Shown one piece after another: positions 61,446 through 64,000 of a DNA stretch of 64,000 nt. Each line of letters opens with the position of its first letter. Position 1 is the first letter of the stretch. The notes beneath the pieces were generated by a model. The model did no database searches, was not told the origin of the DNA, and was given only the letters and a program-made list of their open reading frames with translations. A program made the position numbers and the translations under genes. Source of the stretch: Terriglobia bacterium (GTDB lineage: Bacteria; Acidobacteriota; Terriglobia; Acidiferrales; UBA7541); NCBI GenBank assembly GCA_020073605.1, contig JAIQEW010000005.1, forward strand, positions 124,001 through 188,000, read 5' to 3'.

Positions 61446-62117
61446 ATGGGAGCATTCCACGCGCTGCTGGTCGAAGGCGTACCCGGTATTGGCAAGTCCA
61501 CGCTGATAGACACTTTGATTCGCCGCCACGTCGATTCGTCCGATCCCAGGCGCATTCGCTCGTTCCTCCATCTCTCACAAAGCCACACGTATGGCCCTCT
61601 GGCGCCCGCGGAGGATCGTGGTTCGCTCACTCTCGACGCGAACCTTCGCCTTCTGGATCGCGTCGCACAAACGCTCGAGTGGCTTCATGCCGACCTGCAA
61701 TACAGCGACAAACCGTGCTTCGTTTTGATCGATTGTCTGCACCTCACGCACTGTCTGCGTCCGGGCATCCTTACGTGGGATGAAGCCGAGCAAATTGATA
61801 GGCGCCTCGCGGCAATCGGCTGCAAGCTGCTGCTCCTGAAAGGGAAGGAAGAGACGATCCGCTCGCGCACGATTCACGGCCGGAGCGGCTCGCAATTCCT
61901 GACGGAGTACGCCGTCAAGTTCGGCGAGACCTTCGACAAAATCCATGCGTACTTCGTCCGCGAGCAGGCAGAGTTCGTTCGCATGTTCGAGCAGTCCGCG
62001 TTCGAAAAGAGAATGCTTGAAAACGACGGAAGCCTCGATAACATCGTTGAGGAAGCCTACGGCTTTTGGATGCAAGGCGAGCCCAAAGGAACGCGCTTCC
62101 TGACGAAGAACGCGTAA
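61446..62117 (+). CDS. P-loop nucleoside/nucleotide kinase-like protein
   Basis: 223 aa, one P-loop domain. Walker A is GVPGIGKSTLIDTLIRRH at residues about 11-28. A possible Walker B is CFVLIDCLHLTHCL near residue 95, and a lid-like Arg segment KEETIRSRTIHGRSG follows. This fits a deoxynucleoside or thymidylate-kinase-like fold, but the substrate is not clear. It precedes the MntR-like regulator by 11 nt. Confidence 0.7.
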   Translation: MGAFHALLVEGVPGIGKSTLIDTLIRRHVDSSDPRRIRSFLHLSQSHTYGPLAPAEDRGSLTLDANLRLLDRVAQTLEWLHADLQYSDKPCFVLIDCLHLTHCLRPGILTWDEAEQIDRRLAAIGCKLLLLKGKEETIRSRTIHGRSGSQFLTEYAVKFGETFDKIHAYFVREQAEFVRMFEQSAFEKRMLENDGSLDNIVEEAYGFWMQGEPKGTRFLTKNA

Positions 62118-62128
62118 GAGAACCGACG

Positions 62129-62806
62129 ATGCGTAGAGAAGCTACGAGCGTTTCTCAAGAAGACTATCTGAAAGCCATCTGGGAGCTCGTGCAGGAGGAG
62201 CAGACCCCGATCAGCGCGCGTCTCGCCGAGGACCTCGGCGTCACTCCGCCGGCCGTCACCGCCGCGCTCAAGCGCATGGCGCGTAGCGGATATCTCCGCG
62301 TGCAGCGCGACGGCCGCATTTCGCTCTCGGCCAGAGGGAAGGGAATCGCGCAGCACCTCGTCCTCCGCCACCGGCTTGCCGAAAAGCTTCTCACCGAAAT
62401 CATCGGCCTGGAGTGGTCGCGCGCTCACGAAGAGGCTGAGCGCCTCGAGCACGGCATCTCGCCCGAAGTCGCGCGACTGCTCCTCGCGCGTTTTGGACGC
62501 GACAGCCGCTGCCCGCACGGCGTCCCGCTTTTCGGCGGCATGTCGCGCCTTCGCCGCAAACACGGCGCCGTGCGCCTCTCCGATGCCGAGGTTGGGCATT
62601 CCTACGAAGTCCTGCGCGTCTATGAGAAAGATCCTGCGTTCCTCGAGTTTCTCGAGCAGCGCCATCTGCGCCCTTCGGCTCGCGTCCGCGTCCTCGATCG
62701 CGAGTATGACGAAACCATGTCGCTCACTGTCGCAGGGCACGGCGCGGCGCGCATTCATCTCGGCAAGCCCGCCACCGAGCGCCTGTGGGTTCGTCGCCTG
62801 GCATGA
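62129..62806 (+). CDS. DtxR/MntR-family metal-dependent transcriptional regulator
   Basis: 225 aa. Residues about 8-70 are a winged helix (SQEDYLKAIWELVQEEQTPI, DLGVTPPAVTAALKRMARSG). The metal-binding/dimer domain includes RHRLAEKLLTEIIGLEW, AEERL-like EEAERLEHGIS and RFGRDSRCPHGVPL, the conserved Cys-Pro-His. An SH3-like FeoA domain ends the protein. It responds to Fe2+ or Mn2+; a link to the NRAMP operon at 29-31 kb is only a guess. ATG 62129 chosen. Confidence 0.92.
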   Translation: MRREATSVSQEDYLKAIWELVQEEQTPISARLAEDLGVTPPAVTAALKRMARSGYLRVQRDGRISLSARGKGIAQHLVLRHRLAEKLLTEIIGLEWSRAHEEAERLEHGISPEVARLLLARFGRDSRCPHGVPLFGGMSRLRRKHGAVRLSDAEVGHSYEVLRVYEKDPAFLEFLEQRHLRPSARVRVLDREYDETMSLTVAGHGAARIHLGKPATERLWVRRLA

Positions 62807-62810
62807 TCCG

Positions 62811-63041
62811 ATGCTGAACGCCCTGCGCTACTACTGGATCATCTCCAAGGGCCACCGCCTGCGTCCATGGACGTCACCTTACATTCAGTGGCGCATGGAA
62901 ACATTCTTCGGCCATGAAGCGGCCGACCTCGACGCCCGCAAGTTCTTCAGCCTGATGTGGCGCAATCGCGCTCGTATGGAGCGTTTCCTCGACTGGGTTG
63001 CCGAAAGCCGCCACAGGATATCGCAGCGATCTTCCATGTGA
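62811..63041 (+). CDS. Small hypothetical protein
   Basis: 76 aa, no family recognised. Basic and aromatic (LRYYWIISKGHRLRPWTSPY), predicted helical, no membrane segment or signal. ATG 62811 begins 4 nt after the MntR-like gene's stop, so it is probably in the same transcript. The high density of Arg and Trp suggests nucleic-acid or protein binding, but that is speculation. Confidence 0.6.
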   Translation: MLNALRYYWIISKGHRLRPWTSPYIQWRMETFFGHEAADLDARKFFSLMWRNRARMERFLDWVAESRHRISQRSSM

Positions 63042-63100
63042 ATGGTGCGCGAACGCCCGGATGGGAGTAATCTCTCGGGCGAAAGTCTGGAGGTGCCGCC

Positions 63101-64000
63101 GTGCGCAAATCCAAGAACGACTCGGTCAACCGTCGCGATTTCTTGAAGGCGGCGGCCACAGGCACAGCCGCAGCCGCGCTTGCCGCGACGCCGGCAGCCG
63201 CCGCGGCGGCAGCAGCGCCGGCCCGTAATGCCGCGCCTCCTCCCCTCCTGAAGGCGGCCGATGCCGCGCCTGCGAATGCGGAAGTTCTCACGGTCGATCG
63301 CCCCGGCTCCGACTTCATGGTGGACGTTCTCAAGTCGCTGAATTTCGAATACGTCTGTGCGAATCCCGGCAACTCCTTCCGCAGCCTGCACGAATCGCTT
63401 ATCAATTACGGCGGCAATCAGCGCCCGGAGTTCATCACCTGCTGTCACGAGGAGTCCTCCGTCGGCATGGCCCACGGCTATGCAAAGATCGAAGGCAAGC
63501 CTCTTCTGGTCTGCGTCCATGGCACGGTCGGTTTGCAGCACGCGTCGATGGCCATCTACGACGCCTTCTGCGACCGCGTGCCCGTCTACATCATCCTCGG
63601 CAATTTTTCCGACGCCGCGCTGCGTTTCGGGCAAGTGGACTGGACCCACAGCGCGCAAGATCCGGCCGCGATGATCCGCGACTACGTGAAGTGGGACGAC
63701 AACCCTCTCTCGCTCCAGGCATTCGCCGAATCCGCCGTGCGCGCCTACAAGATCGCGACGACGCCTCCGATGATGCCGGTCGCGCTGGTCGCCGGCCACG
63801 AGCTGCAGGAGGACCAGGTTCCCGACGGCGCGAACATCGGCGTGCCCAAGCTCACCATGACGTCCCCGCCTGTGGGCGATTCAGGCGCGGTTGCCGAGGC
63901 GGCGCGGCTCCTGGTAGAGGCGGAAAGTCCGGTGCTGGTCACCGATCGCGTGGCGCGCACTCCCGCGGGCCTCGCGCGCATGATCGAACTCGCCGAGCTG
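63101..64000 (+). CDS. Tat-exported TPP-dependent enzyme (acetolactate-synthase-like), truncated by window end
   Basis: 300 residues visible, no stop before the window edge. The N-terminus has a twin-arginine signal (NRRDFLKAAATGTAAAALAA), then an Ala/Pro linker. The TPP-enzyme N-terminal pyrimidine domain follows: FEYVCANPGNSFRSLHESLI, with the catalytic Glu in CCHEESSVGMAHGYAKIEG and LVCVHGTVGLQHASMAIYDA. The next segment GNFSDAALRF begins the link to the middle domain. Relatives make acetolactate or act on oxalyl, benzoyl or sulfo substrates. Export across the membrane is unusual for TPP enzymes. GGAGG lies about 8 nt before the GTG. Confidence 0.88.
   Translation, partial: MRKSKNDSVNRRDFLKAAATGTAAAALAATPAAAAAAAAPARNAAPPPLLKAADAAPANAEVLTVDRPGSDFMVDVLKSLNFEYVCANPGNSFRSLHESLINYGGNQRPEFITCCHEESSVGMAHGYAKIEGKPLLVCVHGTVGLQHASMAIYDAFCDRVPVYIILGNFSDAALRFGQVDWTHSAQDPAAMIRDYVKWDDNPLSLQAFAESAVRAYKIATTPPMMPVALVAGHELQEDQVPDGANIGVPKLTMTSPPVGDSGAVAEAARLLVEAESPVLVTDRVARTPAGLARMIELAEL

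Noticed and set aside
1..64000. tRNA, rRNA, CRISPR arrays, transposase or phage genes
   Set aside because: Intergenic stretches were read on both strands; no cloverleaf, repeat-spacer series or mobile-element protein was recognised.

Overview
The window is GC-rich bacterial DNA, densely packed with genes, and almost certainly from an Acidobacteriota genome, probably a soil or sediment lineage. The strongest sign is the secreted protein at 8977-11154, which carries the von Willebrand-A-related domain typical of that phylum. Supporting signs are a bacillithiol enzyme (BshB1), many GTG/TTG starts, repeated GTGA/TTGA stop-start overlaps, and REP-like palindromes of the GGGGCTGAAGCCCC type. I see no prophage, transposase, CRISPR array, rRNA or tRNA.

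Layout. 1-5 kb: acetolactate synthase (ilvB partial, ilvN), then PolX and a NUDIX hydrolase on the minus strand, then an orphan LytTR response regulator. 5-12.6 kb: a secreted FKBP, trpS with an unusual insertion, scpAB, the VWA-like protein, a pseudouridine synthase and a CoA-binding protein. 12.7-17 kb: a TolB-like propeller, rarA and a SpoU methyltransferase in one minus-strand unit, then a tRNA threonylcarbamoyladenylate synthase. 17-25 kb: a CPA2 antiporter, then a minus-strand group of mutS, anmK and a peptide-binding lipoprotein. mutS contains an in-frame palindrome.

25-28 kb holds the most interesting locus. A MocR-type regulator is divergent from a DUF3179 gene whose reading frame is interrupted by one in-frame UGA. 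That UGA lies exactly where the family has the first Cys of a CxxC motif, and a hairpin follows 13 nt downstream. This predicts a selenoprotein with a UxxC motif. A secreted cupin follows.

28-32 kb: a CYTH protein, then a long leader ending in an intrinsic terminator ahead of a PRC/MgtE-N/CBS protein and an NRAMP metal transporter. This looks like transcription attenuation. 31.7-35 kb is an AT-richer accessory patch with degenerate repeats, a beta-helix membrane protein and an orphan four-helix membrane protein. 35-40 kb: uppS-cdsA, a GlsB-type protein, and a polyamine pair of pyruvoyl arginine decarboxylase plus an agmatinase homologue that has lost several metal ligands.

39-50 kb: a GAF protein, dipeptidase, cyclophilin, GT39 glycosyltransferase, glutamine synthetase with a textbook terminator, BshB1, an acyl-CoA-dehydrogenase-like enzyme, an SDR, a decapeptide-repeat protein, cytochrome c and a cupin. 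50-64 kb: 2-oxoacid dehydrogenase E1 alpha/beta, sdhCAB, MutT, an OmpA-family protein, an IscU-like scaffold, XdhC-MobA, an alcohol dehydrogenase, a P-loop kinase, a DtxR/MntR regulator and a Tat-exported TPP enzyme cut by the window end.

All calls come from reading translations and motifs by eye. No alignment, folding or database search was run.
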